Source: Sphingobium sp. V4 (lineage in GTDB: Bacteria > Pseudomonadota > Alphaproteobacteria > Sphingomonadales > Sphingomonadaceae). Taken from it: a DNA stretch of 33,206 nt. The notes below the pieces were generated by a model. That model was not told the DNA's origin. It saw only the letters and a program-made list of their open reading frames with translations, and ran no database searches. The stretch lies in NCBI RefSeq assembly GCF_029590555.1, contig NZ_CP081003.1, positions 1 to 33,206 on the forward strand. The letters are read 5' to 3'. Positions 1-7,177 of the stretch are shown here, one piece after another. The position numbers and the translations under genes were made by a program. How positions within the stretch are numbered: position 1 is the stretch's first letter; each line of letters starts with the position of its first letter.

Positions 1-545
1 CGTCCTGGATGCGCCGTTCGCCGATGGTCTTGTCGCTTTCCGCGACAGCGAAGTCGACACCATATTGCGGACCCAGATGGCGCTGGATGCGATCGATCCG
101 ACTGTCCAGTTCGCTGTCGGGAAAGTCGAAAACAGCATAGCCCTTCTCGTGCAGATCGTTGGCAATCCGCTCCTCCTCGGCGCTCAGCCCCCATTGCGCC
201 TTGAGCGCGGGGAAGAGCGGAGATTCGATCAGGGCAGGCCGGGGAAGATGTTGGTCAAGCGTCAGCCTTCGTCTTGCCGGCGGAGATCGGCGTTCATCGC
301 CGCCCGCCCGATGGAAAATCTGGTCGAGGATCAGCTGGATGGCGCGTCGCCCACCGCCCTGCCCTCGCCCCGTCTGCTTCAGGATGCCGGCAAAGTCATG
401 CCGGATCGTCGCGCGATCGTCCAGATGGCGATAGACGCGCCAGAACGGCTCGACGCCGATCGCCCGGGGCATCAACCAAGTACCATGATAGCCAAAGCTG
501 GTTGCGACATCGCCTGCCCGCTCGGCCGAGAAGAGATCGGCGATG
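1..545 (-). pseudogene. Shifted-frame continuation: end of DUF5672 and start of PhyH domain
   Basis: In the minus-strand frame offset from the DUF5672 start, no stop occurs from about 545 to position 1. It first encodes the DUF5672 tail (FGYHGTWLMPRAIGVEPFW) and then the N-terminal part of a phytanoyl-CoA dioxygenase (ESPLFPALKAQWGLS, then ANDLHEKGYAVFDFP), ending at the edge with GERRIQD. I see no convincing ATG, GTG or TTG with a ribosome site between the two domains, so a fusion is more likely than two genes. Joined to the complement of 33206, the frame reads RIQDAWKVDEDVRAIA, as expected inside a PhyH protein. Whether this stretch is translated depends on whether the frameshift near 542-546 is real. 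Confidence 0.65.
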
Positions 546-1071
546 GCAGGCGGGCGAAACGCATCCCCTGCCGTTCCAACCAGTCGCGGTTGATCCGCCC
601 GATCGCAAGATCTTCCGGGTGGGACGGGCGAAAGCCCGGATCGCGACATGCCTCCATCAGCCGCCGGCTGCGCAGGGAAAAACCACCATTGCCGACATCA
701 TGTCCGTCGGTAAATTGCGGCCAGCGCGCGCCGATATAGTCATAGTCGAGGAAATCTGGGCGCCAGCGCGCGGCGTCGATCACATGTCCGTCCCATTGCA
801 CGACAAGGCAGTGGGAAGTGCCAACATGATCGACCAGTTGCGTCAGCAGGAAGTCCGAATAGGCGCGGGAGGAGGTAATCGGGGCAATCTTCACCACGCT
901 GATGCCGGGATGATCGGGCCGAACCGGGCTATCGGTCAAGAGGAGGGCGGCGGCGGCATCGACCTGCGCCAAGCTGACCTCGAGCGCACGGATCGTAGCG
1001 GTGACATTGACCGAACTGACCGCGCAGATCGTCACCTGCGGCAAGGCGATGCGGGCGGCAGGCGCGGGCAT
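472..1071 (-). CDS. DUF5672 domain protein, N-terminal part of a frameshifted fusion
   Basis: DUF5672 is a glycosyltransferase-like family usually found with polysaccharide genes; its reaction is not established. The family core is visible: VQWDGHVIDAARW, DFLDYDYIGARWPQF, then VGNGGFSLRSRRLMEAC at about residues 92-142. From about residue 176 (nt 542-546) the written frame stops looking like the family. The neighbouring frame supplies the expected continuation (ADLFSAERAGD, then TSFGYHGTW), so one base appears to be missing. The ATG at 1071 shares a base with the stop of the upstream GT2 gene (TGATG), which implies translational coupling. With one base restored, the frame runs off position 1 and, on a circle, continues into the PhyH domain at 33206-32488, giving 596 residues. 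A real mutation and a base-call error are both possible. Confidence 0.7.
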   Translation of the reverse strand: MPAPAARIALPQVTICAVSSVNVTATIRALEVSLAQVDAAAALLLTDSPVRPDHPGISVVKIAPITSSRAYSDFLLTQLVDHVGTSHCLVVQWDGHVIDAARWRPDFLDYDYIGARWPQFTDGHDVGNGGFSLRSRRLMEACRDPGFRPSHPEDLAIGRINRDWLERQGMRFARLPSPISSRPSGQAMSQPALAIMVLG

Positions 1072-2714
1072 CAGAGCGCCACCGCAAACCGCTCGCTAGC
1101 GCGGCTCAGCTGGGGATGGTGATAGGGGTCGTAAATCTCGTCGGTGCGCCAAAGCCGCTGGAGCGCCGCCAGTTCGCCGGCGAAGCGGGCCGCGCCAACA
1201 GGGTCCTGATCGAGGCCGCGTGACACCGATTCATGGTGGATCAGCGTAGCGCGCGGCTCGTAGAGCGACTGCCAGCCCCGCTGGTTGAGCCGCAGGCACA
1301 GGTCCACATCGTTGAAGGCGACAGGGAAGTTCGTCTCGTCAAGGCCGCCCACGGCCAGGAACTTGTGCCGCTCCACCAACAGGCAAGCGGCAGTCACGGC
1401 GCTGACGAACTGGGGCAGGCTGTGGCGGTGGAAATAGCCTTCTTCCCGAGGATCGAGGAAACGATGGGCATGGCCCGCGGCATTGCCGACGCCGATCACG
1501 ACGCCGGCATGCTGGATGCGCCCGTCCGGATAGAGCAGCCGCGCGCCGACTGCGCCGACCTCCGGGCGCAGCGCCTGCGTCGCCAGCGTGGCGAGCCAGC
1601 GCGGCTCGACCATCTCGATATCATTGTTGAGCAGGCAGAGCAGCCGCCCCCGCGCCGCAGCGACGGCGCGATTATTGATCGCCGAATAGTTGAAGGGTCC
1701 ATGATGGCGCAGCACCCGGTGCCGCGCGGGATCGAGCGCCGCAAGATAGGCGAGGGTTTCCGAATCGTCGCTGTCATTGTCGACCACGATGATCTCGACA
1801 TCGGGATAGTCGGCCTCCGCCACCCCCTCAAGGCAGGTGCGCAGCAGGTCGACGCGGTTGCGGGTCGGTACGATGACGGAGACCATCGGCAGGTCGCTGG
1901 CGAGGTGGATCGGCGCGGCGGGCAGGCATAGCGCGGGGCGACGACGACGATGGTGCAGCATCTCCCGCAGATGCAGCGGCGTCCCCTCCCCTGCCAGCTT
2001 GGCGGTCAACCTCGCCGCCCAGTCCGGATGATCGGCCATCGCCTCCATATCCGCTCGGTTCGCACGCAGCAGGCAGGCGCCCGTCAGATAGTCAGCATGG
2101 GCAAACAGCTCGCTGTTCCAGTCCGGCTTGAAATAAGGCGTATGCCGGCGGCGAGCACTGACAAGATCATCATCGCCATAGAGAAGTCGTGGCCCATCCC
2201 CTCCCTGTTCCGCCATCGCGGCGCGATAGGTCGCGGCAGCGCCCGGTGCGATACGGTCGCCCGGTGCGAGCGGCAGCAGCCAAGGCTCCTGGCTCCAGTC
2301 GATCTGCGCAGCAGCATCAGCTAGCGTCGGCATCTGCGGCGACCCAATCGCCAGCGCCTCCACCCCCTCGGCAGCGAGGCTGGCAAAGGTCGTGGCGAGA
2401 TCGAGCCGCTGATGATCGGCGCGGAGGTCAACGAGGGCAATGACGGGCGGCGATGCCTCGGAGCTCTGGGGGCGTCCCGCCCGCTCCTGCCGCAAGGCCC
2501 AGAGCATATAGGCCCGCGGCGACTGGCTGAGCAGCGGCGCGAGTTGGCCGCGAGCACGCACGCGCCGCCGCTTGATCCACCACCTCGCCGCTGTGAGATA
2601 GGCCCGCGGATGAGCGCGCAGAGCATCGAAATGGACTGATGCGGTGAGCCAGGCGTCGGCGATACGCTGAAAAAAATGGCCTGGCGAAGAGACGGACATG
2701 GATTTCCAGCGCAT
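1071..2714 (-). CDS. GT2 glycosyltransferase with degenerate N-terminal GT half
   Basis: This is a 547-residue cytoplasmic glycosyltransferase, probably adding sugars to the surface polysaccharide. The C-terminal half (about residues 275-500) is a clear GT-A/GT2 domain: VSVIVPTRNR (278-287), VDNDSDD (311-317), LNNDIE (362-367), NDVDLCLRL (468-476) and IHHESVSRG (492-500). The N-terminal half keeps the back end of a second GT domain (LYGDDDLV near 178, then YFKPDWNSELF) but lacks its nucleotide-binding start, so it may be a structural remnant. The outermost ATG is at 2714; the ATG at 2699 has a GGA six bases upstream and may be the true start. It heads an operon with the DUF5672-PhyH gene (one-base overlap) and the sulfotransferase gene. 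Acceptor and donor cannot be read from the sequence. Confidence 0.88.
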   Translation of the reverse strand: MRWKSMSVSSPGHFFQRIADAWLTASVHFDALRAHPRAYLTAARWWIKRRRVRARGQLAPLLSQSPRAYMLWALRQERAGRPQSSEASPPVIALVDLRADHQRLDLATTFASLAAEGVEALAIGSPQMPTLADAAAQIDWSQEPWLLPLAPGDRIAPGAAATYRAAMAEQGGDGPRLLYGDDDLVSARRRHTPYFKPDWNSELFAHADYLTGACLLRANRADMEAMADHPDWAARLTAKLAGEGTPLHLREMLHHRRRRPALCLPAAPIHLASDLPMVSVIVPTRNRVDLLRTCLEGVAEADYPDVEIIVVDNDSDDSETLAYLAALDPARHRVLRHHGPFNYSAINNRAVAAARGRLLCLLNNDIEMVEPRWLATLATQALRPEVGAVGARLLYPDGRIQHAGVVIGVGNAAGHAHRFLDPREEGYFHRHSLPQFVSAVTAACLLVERHKFLAVGGLDETNFPVAFNDVDLCLRLNQRGWQSLYEPRATLIHHESVSRGLDQDPVGAARFAGELAALQRLWRTDEIYDPYHHPQLSRASERFAVAL

Positions 2715-2760
2715 AGCCGCTTTAGCAAAGATGACAAAGAAAATCGCGCGCAGAGCATCA

Positions 2761-2817
2761 GATATCTAAAGGATACCAGATAGCTATCGGATTGCCTTCA
2801 GATAGCGGATAGCTATA
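2761..2817. repeat. 11-bp phased GATATC-type hexamer array upstream of parA
   Basis: Hexamers GATATC (2761), GATACC (2772) and GCTATC (2783) start exactly 11 bp apart, followed by GATAGC (2801) and GCTATA (2812), also 11 bp apart. The array overlaps the predicted parA promoter. It is probably a partition centromere and/or parA operator, bound by the ribbon-helix-helix partner. Related arrays lie at 3874-3919, 4581-4615 and 7178-7205. Confidence 0.55.
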
Positions 2818-2821
2818 CAAT
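2792..2821 (+). promoter_or_regulatory. Predicted parA promoter, apparently leaderless
   Basis: TTGCCT (2792-2797) and TACAAT (2816-2821, five of six matches to TATAAT) are 18 bp apart. Transcription would start about at the parA ATG (2829), and no Shine-Dalgarno sequence precedes that ATG. The message may therefore be leaderless. The -10 region lies in the phased hexamer array, which would let the partition proteins autoregulate. Confidence 0.4.
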
Positions 2822-2828
2822 CGCCTTC

Positions 2829-3527
2829 ATGCCCACCATCGCCTTCATCAGTCCCAAAGGGGGCGTCGGCAAGACTACGGCCGCGCTGCTGCTTGCCTCG
2901 CAACTGGCGCGCGGCGCCAAAGTGTCGGTGATCGACGCCGATCCCAACCATCCTATCGCTGCCTGGGGCAAGGATGCGCAGCTGCCCGACAATCTGTCGA
3001 TCATCGCCGATGTGGACGAGGATAATATCCTTGATAGGATCGAGGAAGCCGCTGCCCGCACCCCTTTCGTCATAGTCGATCTGGAGGGCACGGCAGCCAA
3101 GATCGTGCTGCTGGCAGTCAGCCAGGCCGATCTGGTGGTGATCCCGATGCAAGGGTCGCAACTGGACGCAGAGCAGGCGAGCCGCGCCATCCGGGTGCTG
3201 AAGCAGCATGAGAAGATGACCGGGCGCACCGTGCCTTATGGCGTGCTGCTGTCGCGCACCAGCCCCATCATCCGCACCCGGACGATGGGGCATATCCAGG
3301 ACGGGCTGGTCGAGGCCGGCGTGCCGCTGTTCGCCACGCAACTGCATGAGCGCGAGGCGTTTCGCGCCATTTTCTCCTTCCGCCAGACGCTGGAGGAGCT
3401 GAATTCACAGGACGTGCCCAATCTCGACAAGGCGATCGCCAATGCCGAACAATTTGCCGTCGAGGTGATCGAGCAGTTGCGCGCCCGGCGCAAGGACGCG
3501 ACCAGGGCGGAGGAGGCATTGCCATGA
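2829..3527 (+). CDS. parA: ParA-family partition ATPase
   Basis: This 232-residue ParA/MinD-type P-loop ATPase would segregate the plasmid over the nucleoid. The deviant Walker A motif PKGGVGKTT is at residues 9-17 with the signature lysine, the A' motif VIDADP follows near 34-39, and VIVDLEGTA (about 80-88) is the Walker B region. It has no N-terminal HTH extension, so it belongs to the short (type Ib-like) class that relies on a separate small DNA-binding partner. That partner would be the RHH gene starting at 3524 (ATGA overlap, translational coupling), but it is frameshifted here. The phased hexamers upstream of parA and just after the partner gene are where such systems place their centromere and operator. 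Confidence 0.93.
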   Translation: MPTIAFISPKGGVGKTTAALLLASQLARGAKVSVIDADPNHPIAAWGKDAQLPDNLSIIADVDEDNILDRIEEAAARTPFVIVDLEGTAAKIVLLAVSQADLVVIPMQGSQLDAEQASRAIRVLKQHEKMTGRTVPYGVLLSRTSPIIRTRTMGHIQDGLVEAGVPLFATQLHEREAFRAIFSFRQTLEELNSQDVPNLDKAIANAEQFAVEVIEQLRARRKDATRAEEALP

Positions 3528-3885
3528 GCCGAGCCAATCCCTTCGACGATCTCACCGATTTCGACGCCGATTCCCACCGCCAAGCCCGTGACCGCCGACG
3601 CCATCGATCAGATCGCACAGAGGCAGCGGTTTTCCGAGCCGCAAGGCGCGATGGCACGGCAAAAGCGACAGCGAATGAGACAGTTGCAACCACTTTGCCT
3701 CCCGCCAGCCCCCGCACCGCCCGCCGCGGCGCCATGTGACCGGGCGCAACCGGCAGATCAATATCAAGGCGACCGAAGAGACGATCGCGCGGCTCTACAC
3801 GGTGGCGGATGCGCTGGGCCTTCCACTGGGGGCGGTGCTGGAGCAGGCGCTGGAGGCGCTGGCTCTGGATAAAGGTATCAAGTAG
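3524..3885 (+). pseudogene. Frameshifted ribbon-helix-helix ParB-like partner of ParA
   Basis: Three frames together spell a small partition partner. Frame 1 gives MSRANPFDDLTDFDAD from the ATG at 3524, overlapping the parA stop. Frame 2 gives PTAKPVTADAIDQIAQ. Frame 3 gives SGFPSRKA and later HVTGRNRQINIKATEETI followed by a helix-rich tail ending at the TAG 3883-3885. The intervening Ala/Pro-rich linker reads sensibly only in frame 1 (ATANETVATTLPPASP), since frame 3 has a stop there. At least three indels are needed to connect the parts. As written, the frame-1 product is a 71-residue protein lacking the DNA-binding tail. It is either a decayed gene, whose role is filled in trans, or a run of base-call errors. 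The C-terminal piece (3736-3885) could be read from a GTG but has no ribosome site. Confidence 0.6.
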
Positions 3886-3919
3886 CTATCAGATACCCTT
3901 TTGGTATCTGACAGATACT
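3874..3919. repeat. Phased GATATC-type hexamer array after the RHH gene
   Basis: GGTATC (3874), GCTATC (3885), GATACC (3892), GGTATC (3903) and GATACT (3914) form two 11-bp phased runs (3874/3885 and 3892/3903/3914). The array overlaps the stop of the RHH gene. It is the second member of the hexamer family that flanks parA and is a candidate parS-like centromere. Confidence 0.5.
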
Positions 3920-3990
3920 ATACGGTTCTTGGTTTCGCTAAAAGCATCACCATTGGAACGCGGCGCGCGGTTTCAACGGGCGCCGTTCAG

Positions 3991-4135
3991 TCAGCGAGGA
4001 TGGCGGCGCGGGCATCGATGATGGTGCGAACACGCCGCATGGTCGGCCCGCAAACCGGCAGCACGCGGAGATCGCGGCATCGGTGTCGATGAGATGGTCG
4101 GCAATGAGGCCGCACCCGGTGGGTAGGACGGTCAT
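3991..4135 (-). other. Possible broken small ORF; otherwise no gene between 3920 and 4241
   Basis: From an ATG at 4135 one frame gives MTVLPTGCGLIADHLIDTDAA. A one-base shift then gives VLPVCGPTMRRVRTIIDARA ending at a stop at 3991-3993. Joined, they look more protein-like than either frame alone. I recognise no family. Together with the neighbouring RHH gene this adds to a cluster of apparent frameshifts. Nothing else convincing is seen between 3920 and 4241. Confidence 0.18.
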
Positions 4136-4241
4136 GCCAGCGATCGGCAGGGGGATCGTTGCTTCGCAGGAACCGTCACCCAGCCTTGAACATTGGGCAT
4201 GAAAGATGGTCGTTCGGCAGTCGGAGCGCCCTCCCCTGCCC

Positions 4242-4547
4242 TTAGCGCGCGATCTGGCCCTGAAGCACCGCCGCATCGTGGCGCAGGGCTTCGATCATGA
4301 AGCGCCAGATATTCGCGGCGTCGCTGCGATGCCCTTCCTCCGATTCCTCGGCGCCGACATAACGGACGATTTCCGCACCCGCCTCCATCATTGCCGGGCT
4401 GGGTTCGTGCAGCGCCGCAATCACCGCCATCAGTTGCGGCAGGCAGGCCCGCCAGTCAGCTTCTACGCCATCCTGTCCCGGGCTGGGTCTGAGCGAGGGC
4501 GCGGGCGGCCTGTTCGATCGGGGGTCATGGCGCAATGCTCGCGTCAA
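4242..4547 (-). CDS. Small conserved-looking hypothetical protein
   Basis: This 101-residue protein has an amphipathic, helix-rich body (CLPQLMAVIAALHEPSPAMM, then ANIWRFMIEALRHDAAVLQG). The pattern AMMEAGAEIVR followed by ANIWRFMIEA resembles small hypothetical proteins common in alphaproteobacterial genomes; I cannot assign a function. The longest frame begins at a TTG (4547); another TTG at 4535 is possible and no strong ribosome site decides between them. It lies in the backbone between the par and rep genes and starts close to the hexamer array at 4581-4615, which could act on its promoter. Confidence 0.5.
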   Translation of the reverse strand: MTRALRHDPRSNRPPAPSLRPSPGQDGVEADWRACLPQLMAVIAALHEPSPAMMEAGAEIVRYVGAEESEEGHRSDAANIWRFMIEALRHDAAVLQGQIAR

Positions 4548-4580
4548 GGCATCGCCAGGTCAAGAGGGCGAAATGTGCGA

Positions 4581-4615
4581 GATATCTCATGGATATCCGA
4601 TAGCTATCGGATAGC
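4581..4615. repeat. Phased GATATC-type hexamer array (third cluster)
   Basis: GATATC (4581), GATATC (4592) and GCTATC (4603) start exactly 11 bp apart, with GATAGC at 4610. The spacing and the order (two GATATC-like units, then GCTATC inside GATAGCTATC) match the cluster upstream of parA. It lies in the 185-bp gap between the small hypothetical gene and the HTH gene. Confidence 0.5.
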
Positions 4616-4649
4616 GTTACATATGTCATGACGGGCAGCCGCTCCGCTT

Positions 4650-4708
4650 GCTCCCGTTCGGGAGCATTGCGCCGCGTAGCGGCGCTTCGACGATGCGCAG
4701 GGGAGGGG
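4650..4708. other. Tandem perfect hairpins followed by a nic-like motif, possible oriT
   Basis: Two perfect hairpins lie side by side: GCTCCC/GGGAGC with a 4-base loop (4650-4665) and GCGCCGC/GCGGCGC with a 3-base loop (4669-4685). Eight bases later comes ATGCGC (4693-4698) and a purine run (AGGGGAGGGGG). An inverted repeat a few bases before TGCGC is the arrangement at oriT of MOBQ (RSF1010-type) plasmids, but the bases after TGCGC do not match their nick site. No relaxase gene is present, so any transfer would need a relaxase in trans. A replication or termination structure is an alternative. Confidence 0.25.
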
Positions 4709-4732
4709 GTTCAGGTGCGGGATATGCCTGCA

Positions 4733-5629
4733 TCAGGCGGCGCCGTCAGGCGTTGACGTGTTGGCCGGCAAGGCCAACTCCGTTGATTTCTTATCTAATA
4801 TAGACTTCGTTAGCGGTTGCGGATGGTTTTGAGACTCACGCGCGATGACGTCATGCAAAGCCGCCTCTTCAAGCTGTCGGTCAAGCGCTGCCTCGATCCG
4901 GGCGAGTATCTTTGCCAGCATCCCCTTGTCCTGCGCCGCCTTACGGTCCGTTGGGTCGAGTGCGGCGCGCATCAACGCCATCTCGTCGCGGCGTTCGGCC
5001 TCGCGCCAGACGACATCGTCGGGCAGGGGGGCGGGGCGCAGCCAGCGTGGCAGGTAGCGGGCCAGCCCCTCGGGCAGGAAAGCGCGATAGATGTTCGATG
5101 TCTGGGCATAGCGGGGGCCGGGACCGTCGCCCGGCACCCGTTTGAAGCGGCGCTGGCGCACCAAGAGGCCGATGCCCTCCAGGATGCGTAGCGCCCGCGC
5201 CACGGTAGCGCGGCCAAGGCTGGTGGCGGCGGCGAGATGGTCGTAGCTGGGGAAGACCCGGCCCCGGTTGAGGCGCGACAAGGTCAATATTTCTTCCAGC
5301 ACCCGTACGCTCGCCGCGGTGAGGGTGGTGATGCGCATTTCCACGGGCGTCAGGAGGCGGCCGTCGCTGCGCGCCTCGCGGCGCAGCTGGCGGCCCGCAT
5401 CAAGCAGGCGCCGCGCCGCGCGCAGCAGCCGGTCGGTCTCGCCCTTGGCCGGAGGCGCGAAAAAGAGATGTTCGACCGTTCCTTCCTCGACACTGTCGCG
5501 CAGCACTGGGGCGCCCGTGGGATGGGGCGCACCCGAACGGCCGCTGCGCCGCGCGGCCTTCCTCGATCCCGGCAGATGTGCAGCACCCAGCGCGCCGGCC
5601 AGCGCCTCGCCAAAGGCAAGCGTTCCCAT
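4733..5629 (-). CDS. Helix-turn-helix plasmid backbone protein
   Basis: This 298-residue protein carries a winged-helix/HTH segment at about residues 105-180 (YDHLAAATSLGRATVARALR, then GLLVRQRRFKR). That segment resembles the DNA-binding part of HTH proteins seen beside repA in sphingomonad plasmids; a role in replication control or as an accessory initiator is inferred. The N-terminal 50 residues are Ala/Gly/Arg-rich and the C-terminus is charged and helical. The ATG at 5629 is chosen because GGAGGG lies 4 bases upstream (5634-5639); a longer frame from 5788 has no ribosome site and an atypical composition. It lies downstream of repA in the same direction, with the iterons between them. Confidence 0.75.
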   Translation of the reverse strand: MGTLAFGEALAGALGAAHLPGSRKAARRSGRSGAPHPTGAPVLRDSVEEGTVEHLFFAPPAKGETDRLLRAARRLLDAGRQLRREARSDGRLLTPVEMRITTLTAASVRVLEEILTLSRLNRGRVFPSYDHLAAATSLGRATVARALRILEGIGLLVRQRRFKRVPGDGPGPRYAQTSNIYRAFLPEGLARYLPRWLRPAPLPDDVVWREAERRDEMALMRAALDPTDRKAAQDKGMLAKILARIEAALDRQLEEAALHDVIARESQNHPQPLTKSILDKKSTELALPANTSTPDGAA

Positions 5630-5794
5630 TCGTCCCTCCATGCGGAAGGCCGTCACCAGACAAAAAGAAGGCGTGGCGCGAAGCGCGCATCCTTGAAACA
5701 AGGTTCGATCTGGCGTAGGAAGACGGGGTGTTGTTGGCTTTTTTAGCCTCCCGGTTCGACGTTTGGCGACGTCGCTCCACCACTCCAATGGATG

Positions 5795-5820
5795 CCCGGC
5801 CTTCGTGCCGGGTGTTCTTT
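5795..5820 (+). terminator. Hairpin with T-rich tail, probable intrinsic terminator
   Basis: CCCGGC (5795-5800) and GCCGGG (5807-5812) form a 6-bp stem with a 6-base loop, followed on the plus strand by TGTTCTTT. It lies between the HTH gene and the iterons, where it would stop plus-strand transcripts before the origin. A second inverted repeat, GCCGGCC/GGCCGGC (5864-5870 and 5881-5887), lies between it and the iterons. The rest of the 5630-5947 gap shows no convincing gene. Confidence 0.35.
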
Positions 5821-5947
5821 ATGTGGTCACGGCCACCCCTTCATCATCACACGCCAGCACATGGCCGGCCATTCGGTTACGGCCGGCGCAAGTCCGGCGA
5901 CGACCGCAATCATCGCAGCAATTTTCCTACATCGGAAGGGCTTGCAG

Positions 5948-6068
5948 TTCGTGCTTTCGAGTAGGAATGGCGAAAATCATTCGTGCTTTCGAGTAGGAAT
6001 GGCGCCGCGATTCGTGCTTTCGAGTAGAAATAGCCGCCTTGGATTCGTGCTTTCGAGTAGAAATGACC
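5948..6068. repeat. Four origin iterons
   Basis: Four direct copies begin at 5948, 5980, 6011 and 6044. All share the 17-bp core TTCGTGCTTTCGAGTAG, followed by GAAT or AAAT. The 31-33 bp spacing is about three helical turns, so RepA molecules would bind one face of the DNA. Two subtypes exist: copies 1-2 end in GGAATGGCG, copies 3-4 in GAAAT plus variable bases. They lie between the repA stop (6112) and the HTH gene and mark the replication origin. I saw no DnaA box of the TTATCCACA type beside them. Confidence 0.88.
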
Positions 6069-6111
6069 CCGTCGCCGCGAATCAGGGGTGGGCGGTCAGG
6101 CGGGATCGGGC

Positions 6112-7008
6112 TCAGGCGTCGGCAAGCCCGTCCTGCGCTTCCGCCAGGGCCGGGGCGCGGCGGGTGATGATGACCCGCGCGCTGGCGGGCCGGCGTCCCG
6201 CTCGGCGCGGCTCCTCGTCCGGTGGAGCAGGGGCGGCATCCTCGATCAGGGCGATGTCATAGCCGGGGATCGCATTGGCCGTCGCGATCTGGCGCATGGC
6301 GATGCGGAAGTTGGACAGCGGGTTCTGGAAGCCGGTCTGGAGCTTGAGCAGATTGAGGTCGATGTCGAGCGGCTCGCCCTCGACACAGGACGAGCGGGCG
6401 ACTTCGTAGATGCGCCGCTCGATCGGCCCCAGCTGGAAATAGGTGTTGGCATAGTCGAGCACCTGGCCGTCACGCAAAATGGCGCGAAACAGCCAATCGC
6501 AAAGCCGCACCTTGACGGATTTCAGCCGTTTTTCGCCCTTCTGGCCCGAGCGTGCATATTGCAGCCGTGCCTCCGACAGCCAGGAGAAGAAGCCTTCCTC
6601 GCCTTCTCCCCCGGCTTCGATATTGGTGCGGATCTGGGTCCCCTGAAGCCGCTCCAGCGCATCGGCCAGACGCGAATAGGAACGGGCGCTGTGGTTGGCG
6701 CCGGTGACGCTGAACAGATCGTGCGCGGTGAAGGTGAAGTCCTGTGCGATCGCCATGCCGGACTCCAGCTTCGCGATCATGAGGCTGGCGATATAGAGGA
6801 CTATTTCCTTGTCGTAGATGGTAGCGACACCGCGCGCGCTCGGCCGCACCTCGATCGATACGGTGGGCGTAGAATAGGTGAGGGGCTTCATCCACGCATT
6901 TTTGGCAAGGGCGAAGAAAGGGAAAGCCATGAGCGAGCGCTCGCCGCGGATCTCGCCGACGAGCGGGCTGTCAAGCTGGAACAGGTCGCCCTGCGACGTG
7001 CCGGCCAT
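6112..7008 (-). CDS. repA: Replication initiator RepA (RPA family)
   Basis: This 298-residue initiator resembles the RPA-type RepA proteins of alphaproteobacterial plasmids. Typical segments are the N-terminal block ending in MAFPFFALAKN, the strand/helix block IEVRPSARGVATIYDKEIV, and the C-terminal winged-helix-like region with GPIERRIYEVARS. The last 40 residues are Pro/Ala/Arg-rich and probably disordered. The ATG at 7008 is preferred, with AAGGA nine bases upstream; the frame could extend to a GTG at 7062, but that codon lies inside an iteron copy. The iteron copy at 7042-7065 lies 33 bp before the ATG and probably serves autoregulation, while the four downstream iterons form the origin. 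Confidence 0.9.
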   Translation of the reverse strand: MAGTSQGDLFQLDSPLVGEIRGERSLMAFPFFALAKNAWMKPLTYSTPTVSIEVRPSARGVATIYDKEIVLYIASLMIAKLESGMAIAQDFTFTAHDLFSVTGANHSARSYSRLADALERLQGTQIRTNIEAGGEGEEGFFSWLSEARLQYARSGQKGEKRLKSVKVRLCDWLFRAILRDGQVLDYANTYFQLGPIERRIYEVARSSCVEGEPLDIDLNLLKLQTGFQNPLSNFRIAMRQIATANAIPGYDIALIEDAAPAPPDEEPRRAGRRPASARVIITRRAPALAEAQDGLADA

Positions 7009-7041
7009 GGTCGCGCCATCCTTCAAGAAAATGCTGCCTTT

Positions 7042-7065
7042 CCTATTTCTACTCGAAAGCACGAA
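7042..7065. repeat. Fifth iteron copy upstream of repA
   Basis: On the minus strand this reads TTCGTGCTTTCGAGTAG followed by AAATAGG, the same core as the four origin iterons but in the opposite orientation to them. It sits just upstream of the repA start, where RepA binding could repress its own synthesis. This is a usual arrangement in iteron plasmids. Confidence 0.8.
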
Positions 7066-7177
7066 TTGAGAGCCTTGCCGGCCCCATTCCCCGGCCTTTC
7101 TGCGATCCGCCCGCTATAGCAGAAAATCCTGCCGGCCAAAGACGCAGGATCGGAGCGCGATGGATCGGCCTATCCGG

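Noticed and set aside
1233..1931. Long plus-strand ORF (232 codons) opposite the GT2 gene
   Set aside because: It is a mirror frame of a clear GT2 protein; its product is Arg/Asp/Ala-rich with no domain and no ribosome site.
5691..5703. CCTTG/CAAGG inverted repeat upstream of the HTH gene as an operator
   Set aside because: Arms of five bases with a 3-base loop are common by chance, and no second copy was seen.
5948..6068. Iteron block as a CRISPR array
   Set aside because: Spacers are only about 7 bp and the repeat recurs upstream of repA; no cas genes are present. This is a replication origin.
6088..7119. 343-codon plus-strand ORF opposite repA
   Set aside because: RepA on the minus strand is well supported; the plus frame starts next to the iterons and has no recognisable domain.
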